DNA of 64,000 nucleotides from Salinisphaera sp. (GTDB taxonomy: Bacteria > Pseudomonadota > Gammaproteobacteria > Nevskiales > Salinisphaeraceae). Shown in pieces: positions 27,953 through 39,568 of the stretch. The translations under genes and the position numbers were made by a program. The notes beneath the pieces are model-generated. The model did no database searches. It was not told where the DNA came from and saw only the letters and a list, made by a program, of their open reading frames with translations. The stretch covers positions 1 through 64,000 of the forward strand of contig NZ_PBYA01000049.1 in the NCBI RefSeq assembly GCF_002729955.1. Direction: 5' to 3'. Each line of letters opens with the position of its first letter. Position 1 is the stretch's first letter.

Positions 27953-29305
27953 ATGTTTGAGCGGCCGCCTACAGGGCAGGCGGCCGTGATCGTGCATCTC
28001 GCCTTCGGCCTCGACGAATACGAAGAGGCCGATCGTGAGTTTCACGAGCTGGTCACCTCGGCCGGCGGCGAAGTGCTGGCCCACGTCGGCGGCAGCCGGC
28101 GTACGCCCGATCCTCGCTATTTCGTGGGCGGCGGCAAGGTCGACGAGATCGCCGAGCTCGTGGTCGAACACGGCGCAGAGCTCGTGGTGTTCAACCACGA
28201 TCTCTCGCCGAGCCAGGAGCGCAATCTCGAAAAACGCCTGAATGCACGGGTGCTCGACCGTGCCGGCCTGATTCTCGATATCTTTGCTGCCCGGGCGCGT
28301 TCACACGAAGGCAAGCTCCAGGTGGAGCTGGCCCAGCTGCAACACCTGGCCACCCGGCTGGTACGCGGCTGGTCGCATCTGGAACGCCAGAAGGGTGGTA
28401 TCGGGCTGCGCGGGCCGGGTGAAACCCAGCTGGAAACCGACCGTCGGCTGCTCAACGAACGCATCAAGATGCTGCGGCAGCGCCTGGAAAAGGTGAGCGC
28501 GCGGCGCGAGCAGGGCCGTTCGGCGCGACGGCGTGCACGCACGCCGATTGTGTCGCTCGTGGGCTATACCAACGCCGGCAAGTCGACGCTGTTCAATCGT
28601 CTGACCGGCGAGGATATCTATGCGGCCGACCAGCTGTTCGCCACCCTCGACCCGACCCTGCGGCGCATGGAAGTGCCGGTAGGCGAGCCGCTGATCGTGG
28701 CCGACACGGTGGGCTTCATTCGCGATTTGCCGCATGAGCTGGTGGCCGCTTTCAAGGCGACGCTCGAGGAGACGCGTGAGGCCGATGTATTGCTGCATGT
28801 GATCGACGCGGCCGACGTCGAACGGCGTGCGCATGCGCGTGAGGTCAACAACGTGCTCGCCGAAATCGGCGCGGGCGATGTGGCCCAGATCGAGGTGCTC
28901 AACAAGGTGGACCTCATCGAGGGCGAATCTGCGCGTATCGAAACCGATGCCCACGGCCGGCCGTTGCGGGTGTGGCTGTCGGCCGCAAGCGGCGAAGGCG
29001 TCGACGAACTGCGTGCGGTACTGGCGGATTTCTGCAACCCGGACATGATCGCGGGCGTGCTGCGGGTGCCGGCGGCTAACGGGCGGCTGCGCTCGGCACT
29101 GTTCGAATTGGGCGTGGTGGATGAAGAAAGCTACGACGACGACGGCGCCAGCCGGCTCAACGTCACCGCCTCGCAAAGCGATCTGGAACGTATCGTCGCC
29201 CAGGCCGGGCTGGCTTTCGATGATGTGTTGGTCGAGCGTCGGGCCGCGCGTATCGCGGCGTCGGGCACGGCATCCCCGGCGTCCACATCCGCGTACCTGC
29301 CGTGA
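27953..29305 (+). CDS. hflX: GTPase HflX
   Basis: Ribosome-associated GTPase that rescues or splits stalled 70S ribosomes, notably under heat stress. The N-terminal HflX domain has GGSRRTPDPRYFVGGGKVDEI and NHDLSPSQERNLE, then a helical linker, the conserved GIGLRGPGETQLETDRR, and the G domain with G1 GYTNAGKST, G3 DTVGFIRDLP and G4 NKVD. The length is 450 residues. It lies 23 bases after hfq, consistent with co-transcription. Confidence 0.96.
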   Translation: MFERPPTGQAAVIVHLAFGLDEYEEADREFHELVTSAGGEVLAHVGGSRRTPDPRYFVGGGKVDEIAELVVEHGAELVVFNHDLSPSQERNLEKRLNARVLDRAGLILDIFAARARSHEGKLQVELAQLQHLATRLVRGWSHLERQKGGIGLRGPGETQLETDRRLLNERIKMLRQRLEKVSARREQGRSARRRARTPIVSLVGYTNAGKSTLFNRLTGEDIYAADQLFATLDPTLRRMEVPVGEPLIVADTVGFIRDLPHELVAAFKATLEETREADVLLHVIDAADVERRAHAREVNNVLAEIGAGDVAQIEVLNKVDLIEGESARIETDAHGRPLRVWLSAASGEGVDELRAVLADFCNPDMIAGVLRVPAANGRLRSALFELGVVDEESYDDDGASRLNVTASQSDLERIVAQAGLAFDDVLVERRAARIAASGTASPASTSAYLP

Positions 29306-29355
29306 CCAGCTCGGGTGAGTTGCGATAACGGCTGCCGGTGTATCGACCAGCGGCG

Positions 29356-29385
29356 TTCGACAGGGGTACGGGGGGTCGATAGAAT
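29356..29385 (+). promoter_or_regulatory. Candidate promoter in the hflX-hflK gap
   Basis: The 302-bp gap 29306-29607 between hflX and hflK holds no gene I can support. It contains TTCGAC (29356-29361), an 18-bp spacer and TAGAAT (29380-29385), a reasonable sigma-70 pair about 220 bases before hflK, and further down a small hairpin ATTTGC-TCATG-GCAAAT at 29482-29498. A promoter here would let hflKC be expressed apart from hfq-hflX. Confidence 0.4.
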
Positions 29386-29607
29386 CGCGCTTTCGCCCGA
29401 CGTCGGCGGCCAAACCCCGTTCCAGTCGCGTGTCGACACGCCGCGGTTGTGTGCGTAACGGCAATGTAGAGGAAACCATAGATTTGCTCATGGCAAATGA
29501 ACGATCGATAACGGGATCGCCTCGACCGGCGGTCCAGCCAGGCTCTACGCGAGCAGTGTGCCCGTGCGCCTGCGCGCTTCATACCACTGATACCGGAGCG
29601 TTCTGAT

Positions 29608-30969
29608 ATGGCGTGGAATGAGCCCGGCAAGGGCCAGGATCCCTGGGGTGGGGGCAACAAGAACAACGGTAGCGGCCCGCCCGATCTGGATCAGATCTGG
29701 CGCAAGTTTCGTGCGCGCATGTCCGGCAACAAGGGCGGCAGCGGCGGCCCTGAAAACGGTGGCGGCGGGGGCGGCCCGAGCCCGGCGATTCTGCTGTTCA
29801 TCGTGCCGGTGGCCCTGGTTATCTGGTTGGCGACCGGTCTGTATGTCGTGCAACCCGGCGAAAAGGGCGTGGTCCTGCGCTTCGGCGACTACACCCAGAC
29901 CCAGGGCCCGGGCTGGCACTGGCGTATTCCCTATCCCGTCGATCGCGTCTATAAGGTCGATACGCAGCAGGTACGGCGTGCCAACAATCGTTCGGTCATG
30001 CTCACCAAGGACGAGAACATCGTCGAGGTGGAAGTGGCCGTGCAGTATCGTATTTCGGACGCCATGAACTATCTGTTCCAGCTGCGTGAGCCCGATGCCA
30101 CGGTCGAGCAGGTATTGCGCTCGGCGGTTCGCGAGATCGTGGGCACAAGCCGCATGAATCAGGTGATTCAGGAAGGCGTTCAGGTCGAGGAACTCGAGGA
30201 CCGCGCGCTGGAAAACGTCGACCTCAAGGAAGGCTCGGGTTTGCCGGCCGAAAAGGATGCCCTGCAGGGCGTGGACGACAAGCTGGTCGACGAGATCAAG
30301 GCGCAGCAGGAAAGCTACCCCGAGATCACCGACCGTTCCCGCGCGGCGCTGCCCGAGAACGTGCGCAAGATCGTCCAGAGCACGCTGTCGAGCTACGATG
30401 CCGGCGTCGATGTCGTGGCGATCAACGTGCAGTACTCACAGCCGCCGGAACAGGTACAGGGCGCCTTTGAGGAAGCGATCAAGGCACGTGAGGAAGAAGA
30501 GCGCAAGAAGAACATCGCCCGGGCCTATGCGCGCGACATCGTCGCCCGTGCCCAGGGTGAAAAGGCTCGGATCCTGCTCGACGCCCGCGGCTATCGCGAG
30601 CAGAAGACGGCCCGGGCCAAGGGTGAAGCCCAGCGCTTTACCGATCTGCTTGCCCAGTACGAGAAAGCACCGGAGGTCACCCGCGAACGCCTGTATCTGG
30701 AAACCATGGGCGACGTGCTGGCCAACGCCAATCTGATTCTGGCCGAGCAGGGCGGCAATGGGCCGATGATGTATCTGCCGCTGGAGAAAATGCTCAACGA
30801 CTCGCGTCGTAACAAGCAGACCGAGGCCGCGGCCAACGATGGCATGAACGCCGGTCAGAACAGCGACGGCGGCAACAGCGCCGGTACGGCCGACAGCGGT
30901 TCGAGCGACACATCGTCGTCCGACAGCCGTTCGTCCGACAGTCTTCGCAGCCGGGATCGCAACTCATGA
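29608..30969 (+). CDS. hflK: FtsH protease modulator HflK
   Basis: SPFH-family membrane protein that forms a large periplasmic cage with HflC around the FtsH protease. In 453 residues: a Gly/Asn/Lys-rich cytoplasmic N-terminus (1-58), one transmembrane helix (about 59-80, ILLFIVPVALVIWLATGLYV), the band-7 domain, a long helical region (about 260-390) and a Ser/Asp-rich tail. GGAG precedes the ATG by eight bases. The hflC start overlaps the stop (ATGA). Confidence 0.96.
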   Translation: MAWNEPGKGQDPWGGGNKNNGSGPPDLDQIWRKFRARMSGNKGGSGGPENGGGGGGPSPAILLFIVPVALVIWLATGLYVVQPGEKGVVLRFGDYTQTQGPGWHWRIPYPVDRVYKVDTQQVRRANNRSVMLTKDENIVEVEVAVQYRISDAMNYLFQLREPDATVEQVLRSAVREIVGTSRMNQVIQEGVQVEELEDRALENVDLKEGSGLPAEKDALQGVDDKLVDEIKAQQESYPEITDRSRAALPENVRKIVQSTLSSYDAGVDVVAINVQYSQPPEQVQGAFEEAIKAREEEERKKNIARAYARDIVARAQGEKARILLDARGYREQKTARAKGEAQRFTDLLAQYEKAPEVTRERLYLETMGDVLANANLILAEQGGNGPMMYLPLEKMLNDSRRNKQTEAAANDGMNAGQNSDGGNSAGTADSGSSDTSSSDSRSSDSLRSRDRNS

Positions 30970-31847
30970 GCCCCAAGCATATTTTCGCGATTATCGTCGT
31001 CGTCATCATCGGTTATCTCGCGCTCGATTCGGCCTTCATCGTCGATGAGCGCGAGCGCGTGGTCGTGGTTCAGCTCGGCGAGATCGTTGGCCAGAACTAC
31101 GAACCGGGCCTGCACTTCAAAAAGCCGATCGTGCAGAGCGTGCATTCCTTCGATCGCCGCGTGATGACCTTCACCGAAGAGATCGAGCGCGTGCTCACCT
31201 CGGAGAACAAGAACCTGGCCGTCGACTTCTACGTGAAGTGGCGCATCAACGACACCGTCGAGTATTACCTGTCCACCCAGGGCCAGGAACAGCGCACTCG
31301 CGATCTGCTCACCGAAATCGTGGAGAACGACCTGCTGGCCGAATTCTCCAAACGCACGATTCGCCAGGCGGTCGGCGACGACCGCAACGAAATCGTGGCC
31401 GCCGTTCAGGTGCAGGCCAATCAGGATGCCAAGCAGCTGGGTGTGGAGATCGAGGACGTGCGCATCATGCGTCTCGACCTGCCGGAAGAGGTGAGCGAAT
31501 CGGTCTACGAGCGTATGCGTTCCGAGCGCCAGGAAGTCATCCGAACCCTGCGTGCCCAGGGCGACGCGGCAGCGCAGGAGATCCGGTCGGACGCCGAGCG
31601 TGAACGCACCATCATTCTGGCGGATGCCTATAGCCAGGGGCAGGTGATTCGCGGTGAGGGCGACGCCCGCGCGGCCGAACTCTATGCCAACGCATATCAG
31701 GCCAACCCGACGTTCTACAGCTTCTATCGCAGCCTGCAGCTCTATCGTGAGTCGCTGGGCAGCGACGATCTGATGCTGCTGCGCCCGGATGGTGAGCTGT
31801 TCCGCTACTTCAACCCGAGCGCGTCAAACGCCGGATCGAACCCGTAG
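30966..31847 (+). CDS. hflC: FtsH protease modulator HflC
   Basis: Partner of HflK in the FtsH-controlling complex. The 293-residue protein has an N-terminal membrane anchor (about 5-24, IFAIIVVVIIGYLALDSAFIV), then the band-7/SPFH domain with VVVQLGEIVGQNYEPGLHFKKP, and a helical C-terminal part rich in Glu and Arg. It is coupled to hflK by an ATGA overlap, and the small DUF2065 gene follows after seven bases. Confidence 0.96.
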   Translation: MSPKHIFAIIVVVIIGYLALDSAFIVDERERVVVVQLGEIVGQNYEPGLHFKKPIVQSVHSFDRRVMTFTEEIERVLTSENKNLAVDFYVKWRINDTVEYYLSTQGQEQRTRDLLTEIVENDLLAEFSKRTIRQAVGDDRNEIVAAVQVQANQDAKQLGVEIEDVRIMRLDLPEEVSESVYERMRSERQEVIRTLRAQGDAAAQEIRSDAERERTIILADAYSQGQVIRGEGDARAAELYANAYQANPTFYSFYRSLQLYRESLGSDDLMLLRPDGELFRYFNPSASNAGSNP

Positions 31848-31854
31848 CGGCCGC

Positions 31855-32040
31855 ATGTGGGCGGATATCGTGCGTGCGCTGGCACTCGTGCTGGTGATCG
31901 AGGGCCTGATGCCGTTTCTCGCGCCCGAGCGCTGGCGTGAGATGATGCTGCGGCTGTCGGATGTCGACAGCCGCAGTCTGCGCATATTCGGGGCCGTGCT
32001 CATCGGTGTGGGCGCCGTGCTGCTGCAATTCATTCATTGA
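31855..32040 (+). CDS. DUF2065 family small membrane protein (YjeT-like)
   Basis: A 61-residue protein with two hydrophobic helices, residues 4-24 (DIVRALALVLVIEGLMPFLAP) and about 42-60 (LRIFGAVLIGVGAVLLQFI), separated by a charged loop WREMMLRLSDVDSRS. This is the DUF2065/YjeT pattern, and hflC-yjeT-(hisZ)-purA is its standard position. Its function is unknown. The frame continues upstream into hflC, but the ATG at 31855 matches the family start. Confidence 0.9.
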   Translation: MWADIVRALALVLVIEGLMPFLAPERWREMMLRLSDVDSRSLRIFGAVLIGVGAVLLQFIH

Positions 32041-32060
32041 TTTAAAGACGTCGGAACGCG

Positions 32061-34564
<2,504 letters not shown>

Positions 34565-34660
34565 AAAACCTCGATGCCACGGTTGGAATGACGGCCGTGG
34601 CATCGACGCTGGCGCATCGCTGCCCGGCTGCCGGCGCGGGTGGGCGCAACAAACACACAT

Positions 34661-34691
34661 AAAAAAGCCGCGCTGACCAGCGCGGCTTTTT
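34661..34691. terminator. Bidirectional terminator between purA and tRNA-Leu
   Basis: AAAAAAGCCGCGCT-GACC-AGCGCGGCTTTTT: an 8-bp GC stem with a four-base loop and A/T runs on both sides. It can end purA transcription on the plus strand and the tRNA-Leu transcript on the minus strand. Confidence 0.9.
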
Positions 34692-34740
34692 CGTGGATCC
34701 ACGATCGGCGAAAGCCTGTCGTGAATCTGTAATTCGAGCT

Positions 34741-34827
34741 TGGTGCCCAGGAGAGGACTTGAACCTCCACGACCGTTAGGTCACTAGCACCTGAAGCTAG
34801 CGCGTCTACCAATTCCGCCACCTGGGC
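34741..34827 (-). tRNA. tRNA-Leu (anticodon CAG)
   Basis: The minus strand folds as an 87-base class II tRNA with encoded CCA (34743-34741). Acceptor stem GCCCAGG pairs with CCTGGGC. The D-arm GCGGAATTGGTAGACGC and T-arm loop GGTTCAAGTCC are standard. The anticodon stem GCTAG/CTAGT frames a loop with CAG, reading CUG codons. The long variable arm TGACCTAACGGTCG is expected for tRNA-Leu. Confidence 0.97.
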
Positions 34828-34840
34828 TCGAAGAGCGCGC

Positions 34841-34869
34841 AATTTAGCGATTGCCTGGGCGCTTGTCAA
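34841..34869 (-). promoter_or_regulatory. Strong sigma-70 promoter for tRNA-Leu
   Basis: On the minus strand: TTGACA (34869-34864, perfect -35), a 17-bp spacer, TAAATT (34846-34841) and then GCGCGC. The GC-rich block directly after the -10 is the discriminator type seen at stringently controlled stable-RNA promoters. The tRNA begins 13 bases further on. Confidence 0.85.
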
Positions 34870-34889
34870 TCACTGTAAGCAATTGTTGC

Positions 34890-34917
34890 TTGTGCATGTG
34901 TGTGGTTGCGGTATCGT
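34890..34917 (+). promoter_or_regulatory. Weak candidate promoter for rnr
   Basis: TTGTGC (34890-34895), a 16-bp spacer, and TATCGT (34912-34917), 21 bases before the rnr start. It is back to back with the tRNA-Leu promoter. The -10 is poor, so confidence is low. Confidence 0.3.
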
Positions 34918-34938
34918 GCGCGCATATGGAGCAAAATC

Positions 34939-37239
34939 TTGAATAAGAAAACGAGCGGTGGCGCCGACTGGCGCGACCGCGATCCGCAGTTCAAAGACGA
35001 AAAAGGCAGCTACGCCGAACCGGTGCCCAGCCGCCAGCTGGTACTCGACGATCTGGCCGAGGCCGGACGCCCGATGACCTGGGCCGAGCTCACCGAGCTG
35101 TATGCGCTGACCGACAAGGCCGCCGAAGCTTTCGAGCATCGCCTGCGCGCCATGTTGCGCGACGGCCAGCTGCTGGAAAACCGCCGCGGCGCACTCGGCC
35201 CGCTCGACAAGATGGACCTGGTACGCGGACGCGTGCAGGGGCATCGCGATGGGTTCGGCTTTCTCATCCCCGACGACGGCGAGCAGGACGACGTCTTCCT
35301 CAATCCGCGCCAGATGCGCTTGCTCATGCATGGCGATCGGGCCGTGGTTCGTATTGTCGGCCGCGATCATCGCGGACGCAGGGAAGGGCGCATTGCCGAA
35401 GTGCTGGAGCGCGTCAACGAGAGCGTGGTCGGTCGTTTCGTGGAAGAGCGCGGCGTATGCCACGTGGTGCCCGACAACGCCCGTATCGCCCACGACATTC
35501 GTGTACCCGAAGCCGATCGAAACGGCGCCGAACACAACCAGATGGTGACGGTGCGCATCGTCGAGCCGCCGTCCAAGCGCGTGCAGCCGATCGGCGCGGT
35601 GGTCGAGGTGCTGGGTGATCGCATGGCGCCGGGCATGGAAATCGATATTGCCATGCGCTCGCACGGCATTCCCTACGAATGGCCGAGTGAAGCGCTGGCC
35701 GAAGCCGAAGCCTTCGGCGACGCCGTGGCCGAAAAGGACAAGCAGGGTCGCACCGACCTGCGCGACCTGCCGCTGGTCACCATCGACGGCGCCGACGCAC
35801 GCGACTTCGATGACGCGGTCTATGCCCGCAAGACCCCGCGCGGCTGGCGCCTGTGGGTGGCCATCGCGGATGTCTCGACCTACGTCAAGCCGGGTTCGGC
35901 CCTCGACGACGAAGCCCAGCGACGTGCGACGTCGGTGTATTTCCCCGATCATGTCGTGCCGATGTTGCCGGAGGCGTTATCCAATGGGCTGTGCTCGCTC
36001 AACCCAGACGTCGACCGCCTGGCGCTGGTCTGCGAGATGCGCCTGGACAAGCAGGGCCGCATGCGCTCAAGCCGCTTCTACTCGGCAGTGATTCGCTCGC
36101 ATGCGCGCCTGCTCTATGAACAGGTAGCCGACTGGCTGGAAAGCCCGGACAACATGCCGGAACGCTATCGCGATCTGGCCAAGCCGCTGGCCAATCTGAA
36201 TGGCCTGTACGAAGCGCTGCTGGCCGAACGGCGTGAGCGCGGCGCGATCGAGTTCGAGACCACGGCCACGCGCATCATCTTCAACGAAGACCGCAAGATT
36301 CAGCGCATCGTGCCCACCGAGCGCAACGTCGCGCACAAGATCATCGAGGAATGCATGATCGCGGCGAACGTCGCCACGGCCACGCATCTGTCGAAAAAAC
36401 GCATGCCCTTGCTCTATCGCGTGCACAGCGGCCCGGCCGCCGATGCACTCGAGGATCTGCGTGCGTTTCTGGCCGAGCGCGGCCTGTCGCTGCCGGGCGG
36501 CAGCGATCCGCAGGCCGCCGACTATGCCGCGCTGCTGGCGTCGATCGCCGATCGCAGCGATGCGCATCTGATCCAGACGGTCATGCTGCGCAGCCTGTCG
36601 CGGGCAGTGTATACCCCGCACAACGACGGCCATTTCGGTCTGGCGCTGGAAAACTACGCCCACTTCACGTCGCCCATCCGGCGCTATCCGGACCTGCTGG
36701 CCCATCGTGCCATCAAGCATCTGGAAGCACGCGGCAAGCCCAAGACCTTCGACTACGACACCGCGACGATGGAGAGCCTCGGCACCGTCTGTTCGGAAGC
36801 CGAAAAACGCGCCGACGACGCCACCCGCGACGTCGACGACTGGCTCAAGTGCGAGTACATGAGCGATTCGCTGGGCCAGACGTTCGAAGGCACCGTGACC
36901 GGGGTCACGGCCTTTGGTCTGTTCGTCGAGCTCGACGGTATCTATGCCACCGGGCTGGTGCATGTATCGAGCCTGTCGAACGACTACTACCATTTCGATG
37001 CCCAGTCGCGCTGCCTGCGCGGCGAACGTTCAGGCGTGGTACACCGATTGGCCGATAAGATGAAGGTCAAGGTCGCGCGCGTCGATCTCGACGAGCGCAA
37101 GATCGATTTCGAGCTGGTCGAACCGGATAGCGCGGCCAGCAAATGCGGCAAGCCGAACAACAAACCCGGTGCCGGCAAGTCCGACAAGGGCAAGTCGTCG
37201 GCCAAGTCGCGCCGTCAAAGCAAGCGAGGTAAACGTTGA
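34939..37239 (+). CDS. rnr: Ribonuclease R
   Basis: Processive 3'-5' exoribonuclease that degrades structured RNA. Order of parts in 766 residues: N-terminal helix-turn-helix (about 30-85), two cold-shock domains, the RNB domain with catalytic acidic cluster DARDFDDAV (near residue 285) and YAHFTSPIRRYPDLLAHR, an S1 domain (FEGTVTGVTAFGLFVEL) and a Lys/Ser-rich tail. The start used is TTG because GGAG lies eight bases before it; a GTG at 34900 would add 13 residues unlike the family. The lipoprotein gene overlaps its stop, and rlmB follows, as in other gammaproteobacteria. Confidence 0.96.
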   Translation: MNKKTSGGADWRDRDPQFKDEKGSYAEPVPSRQLVLDDLAEAGRPMTWAELTELYALTDKAAEAFEHRLRAMLRDGQLLENRRGALGPLDKMDLVRGRVQGHRDGFGFLIPDDGEQDDVFLNPRQMRLLMHGDRAVVRIVGRDHRGRREGRIAEVLERVNESVVGRFVEERGVCHVVPDNARIAHDIRVPEADRNGAEHNQMVTVRIVEPPSKRVQPIGAVVEVLGDRMAPGMEIDIAMRSHGIPYEWPSEALAEAEAFGDAVAEKDKQGRTDLRDLPLVTIDGADARDFDDAVYARKTPRGWRLWVAIADVSTYVKPGSALDDEAQRRATSVYFPDHVVPMLPEALSNGLCSLNPDVDRLALVCEMRLDKQGRMRSSRFYSAVIRSHARLLYEQVADWLESPDNMPERYRDLAKPLANLNGLYEALLAERRERGAIEFETTATRIIFNEDRKIQRIVPTERNVAHKIIEECMIAANVATATHLSKKRMPLLYRVHSGPAADALEDLRAFLAERGLSLPGGSDPQAADYAALLASIADRSDAHLIQTVMLRSLSRAVYTPHNDGHFGLALENYAHFTSPIRRYPDLLAHRAIKHLEARGKPKTFDYDTATMESLGTVCSEAEKRADDATRDVDDWLKCEYMSDSLGQTFEGTVTGVTAFGLFVELDGIYATGLVHVSSLSNDYYHFDAQSRCLRGERSGVVHRLADKMKVKVARVDLDERKIDFELVEPDSAASKCGKPNNKPGAGKSDKGKSSAKSRRQSKRGKR

Positions 37240-37958
37240 TGAACCGGTCCATGACCCGAAAGAATTCCGTAATCCTGCTGGTGGCACTGCTGTGCACCGC
37301 ATTGTTCGTGACCGCCTGTGCGGGTGATCCGAACCGCAAGACCAAGATCGGCGCGGGCGTGGGCGCCGTGCTGGGCGGTATCGCCGGCTCGCAGCTCGGC
37401 GACAAGTCCAGCACCAACGCAGCGATCGGCGCGGCCGTCGGCGCGCTGGCCGGTGGCGCGACCGGGCGCTATATGGACAACCAGCAGAAGGAACTCAACG
37501 AAAAGCTTCAGGCCGAGCAGGCACGCGACGTGCTCAATCTCACCCGCCTGAACGGCGATGCGCTCAAGATCGGCGTGGCCAGCGATGCCTCCTTCGCGGT
37601 GGACAGCGCCACGCTTTCTGGCAATGCCCAGAGCACGTTCAACAAGATCGCCGAAACGCTCAAGAACTACGACAAGACCGCCATCCATGTGGTGGGCCAC
37701 ACGGATAGCACCGGCAGCGACGAGTACAACATGAAGCTCTCGCAGCAGCGTGCCCAGTCCGTGGCCCAATTCCTGACCAGCCGCGGCGTGGATTCGCAGC
37801 GCGTGCTGACCTGGGGCCGGGGCAAGTCCGAGCCGATCGCCAGCAACAGCACCGAATCCGGCCGTGCCCAGAACCGCCGTGTGGATATCGTGATCAAGCC
37901 CATCGTGGAAGGTCAGGAATCGCAGGCGTTCGCGGAACCGCCGTACCTGGGTTCGTAA
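37239..37958 (+). CDS. OmpA-family lipoprotein with glycine-zipper segment
   Basis: A 239-residue outer-membrane lipoprotein resembling E. coli YiaD. The signal peptide ends in the lipobox VTAC (Cys27, followed by Ala). Residues about 37-75 form a glycine-zipper helix pair (GAGVGAVLGGIAGSQLG, AAVGALAGGATGRYMD). The C-terminal OmpA domain has the peptidoglycan-binding block HVVGHTDSTGSDEYN with LSQQRAQSVAQFL and QNRRVDI. GAGGT nine bases upstream supports this ATG; its first base is the last base of the rnr stop. Its insertion between rnr and rlmB is not universal. Confidence 0.9.
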   Translation: MNRSMTRKNSVILLVALLCTALFVTACAGDPNRKTKIGAGVGAVLGGIAGSQLGDKSSTNAAIGAAVGALAGGATGRYMDNQQKELNEKLQAEQARDVLNLTRLNGDALKIGVASDASFAVDSATLSGNAQSTFNKIAETLKNYDKTAIHVVGHTDSTGSDEYNMKLSQQRAQSVAQFLTSRGVDSQRVLTWGRGKSEPIASNSTESGRAQNRRVDIVIKPIVEGQESQAFAEPPYLGS

Positions 37959-37990
37959 GTACGAACCATCGGCAGGTATATGTCGTCGAG

Positions 37991-38016
37991 AAAGCCCGGT
38001 TCTGCCGGGCTTTCTT
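37991..38016 (+). terminator. Terminator after the OmpA-type lipoprotein gene
   Basis: AAAGCCCGG (37991-37999) and CCGGGCTTT (38005-38013) form a 9-bp stem with a five-base loop, ending in TTTCTT. It lies 33 bases after the stop and is nearly symmetrical, so it may also act on the minus strand. Confidence 0.75.
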
Positions 38017-38060
38017 GATTGAGCGCTTTGCATGCGCCCACGGATGAAACGAGGCGTTGA

Positions 38061-38819
38061 ATGACGGATACGCAGCAACAGAGCCTGATTGGCGGTTTTC
38101 ATGCGGTAATGAGCGCGCTGGAGAAACAGCGCGACCTCGAATGTATCTGGCTGGCCACCGGCCGCCGCGACGGGCGCGCTGAAGCACTGCGCCAGGCTGC
38201 CGGCGCGCGCGGGGTCGCGATTACAAGCGCCGACATGAGCGCGCTGGATGCCATGCTGCCGAACGTGCGCCACCAGGGCTGTATCGCGCAGCTCGCGCTC
38301 GCTCGCGAACAGCGCGAATCCGATCTGCCCGAGTTGCTTGCTCGTGCCGAACGCCCCTGGGTGCTGGCGCTCGATCAGGTCCAGGACCCGCACAACCTCG
38401 GTGCCTGCCTGCGCAGCGCGGCCGCTGCCGGGGTGACGGCGGTGATCGCACCGCGTAAACGCGCGGCCGGCCTGACCGCGGCGGTGCACAAGGTCGCGGC
38501 CGGGGCGACCGAGCGCGTGGCCTTCGTGCCTGTCACCAACCTCACCCGCGCGATTGCACGCCTGCAGGAGGATGGTTTCTGGGCCGTCGGCCTCGATGGC
38601 AGTGCCGAGCGCAGCCTGTACGACGAAGCGCTGCCGGAGCGCCTGGTACTGGTTGCCGGCGGCGAGGAAAAAGGCATTCGCGAGCTCACCGCGCGCCAGT
38701 GCGATGCGCTGGTATCGATTCCCATGGCGGGCGATGTGGAAAGCCTGAATGTGTCGGTAGCGACCGGGGTGGCGCTGTTCGAGGCACGCCGTCAGCGCCA
38801 GGCCGGCATCACGACATGA
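38061..38819 (+). CDS. rlmB: 23S rRNA 2'-O-methyltransferase RlmB
   Basis: SPOUT methyltransferase that modifies G2251 of 23S rRNA using S-adenosylmethionine. The N-terminal substrate-binding domain begins IGGFHAVMSALE. The three SpoU motifs are LDQVQDPHNLGACLRSA, LVAGGEEKGIREL and IPMAGDVESLNVSVATGVALFE. At 252 residues it is of normal length. GAGG seven bases before the ATG supports the start. Confidence 0.96.
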   Translation: MTDTQQQSLIGGFHAVMSALEKQRDLECIWLATGRRDGRAEALRQAAGARGVAITSADMSALDAMLPNVRHQGCIAQLALAREQRESDLPELLARAERPWVLALDQVQDPHNLGACLRSAAAAGVTAVIAPRKRAAGLTAAVHKVAAGATERVAFVPVTNLTRAIARLQEDGFWAVGLDGSAERSLYDEALPERLVLVAGGEEKGIRELTARQCDALVSIPMAGDVESLNVSVATGVALFEARRQRQAGITT

Positions 38820-38837
38820 ATCGCGGCGCGACGCGCG

Positions 38838-38866
38838 TTGCGTTGGGCGCGGCAAGCCCTTAGACT
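38838..38866 (+). promoter_or_regulatory. Promoter for the bS6-bS18-bL9 operon
   Basis: TTGCGT (38838-38843), a 17-bp spacer and TAGACT (38861-38866), followed by CCGCGCC. It lies about 90 bases before rpsF in a 137-bp gap and has a GC-rich discriminator like other ribosomal promoters. Confidence 0.6.
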
Positions 38867-38956
38867 ACCGCGCCTCGCGGCGTTCGCGCCGCAGTCCTTG
38901 CTCCACGGCAGATCGAATCCGATCGCACCGGGGGCTGCAACCCGAAAGGAAACACA

Positions 38957-39316
38957 ATGCGACACTATGAAATCGTGTTTCTGGTCCACCCGGATCAGAG
39001 CGAGCAGGTGCCGGCGATGGTGGAAAAATATCGCGGCATCATCGAGAACGACGGCGGTACGATCCACCGCCACGAAGACTGGGGCCGTCGTCAGCTGGCC
39101 TATCCGATCACCAAGATCCACAAGGCGCACTACGTTCTGATGAACGTCGAGTGCTCGCAGGAAGCCCGCGAGGAACTCGAAGACGCGTTCCGCTTCAACG
39201 ACGCCGTGCTGCGTCATCTGGTGATCGCCCGTCACAAGGCCGATACCGACCCGTCCCCGCTTGCCAAGAACGCCGACGATCGCGGCGAGCGCAAGCCTGC
39301 TGCCAACGCCAGCTAA
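38957..39316 (+). CDS. rpsF: 30S ribosomal protein bS6
   Basis: Binds bS18 and the central domain of 16S rRNA in the small subunit. The 119-residue protein begins [15 protein letters not shown] and has [23 protein letters not shown], the bS6 hallmark. The last 20 residues are polar and charged. AGGA before the ATG and rpsR 12 bases downstream show a standard ribosomal operon. Confidence 0.98.
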   Translation: MRHYEIVFLVHPDQSEQVPAMVEKYRGIIENDGGTIHRHEDWGRRQLAYPITKIHKAHYVLMNVECSQEAREELEDAFRFNDAVLRHLVIARHKADTDPSPLAKNADDRGERKPAANAS

Positions 39317-39328
39317 GGAGTTTCGACC

Positions 39329-39559
39329 ATGGCCCGTTTTTTCCGTCGCCGTCGTTTTTGCAAGTTCACCGCCGAAGGCGTTGAGGAGATCGATTACAAG
39401 GATATCGAGACCCTCAAGCAGTACGTCACCGAGACCGGCAAGATCGTTCCCAGCCGTATCACCGGCACCGCGGCGCGCTATCAGCGTCAGCTGTCCACCG
39501 CGGTCAAGCGTGCGCGTTTTCTCGCGCTGCTGCCGTACACCGACCGGCATTCGTCCTAG
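39329..39559 (+). CDS. rpsR: 30S ribosomal protein bS18
   Basis: Small-subunit protein that pairs with bS6. The 76-residue product is standard length, with [41 protein letters not shown] and the basic [21 protein letters not shown] lies just before the ATG. The gene priB, often between rpsF and rpsR in enterics, is absent, as in pseudomonads. Confidence 0.98.
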   Translation: MARFFRRRRFCKFTAEGVEEIDYKDIETLKQYVTETGKIVPSRITGTAARYQRQLSTAVKRARFLALLPYTDRHSS

Positions 39560-39568
39560 GAGGCACCC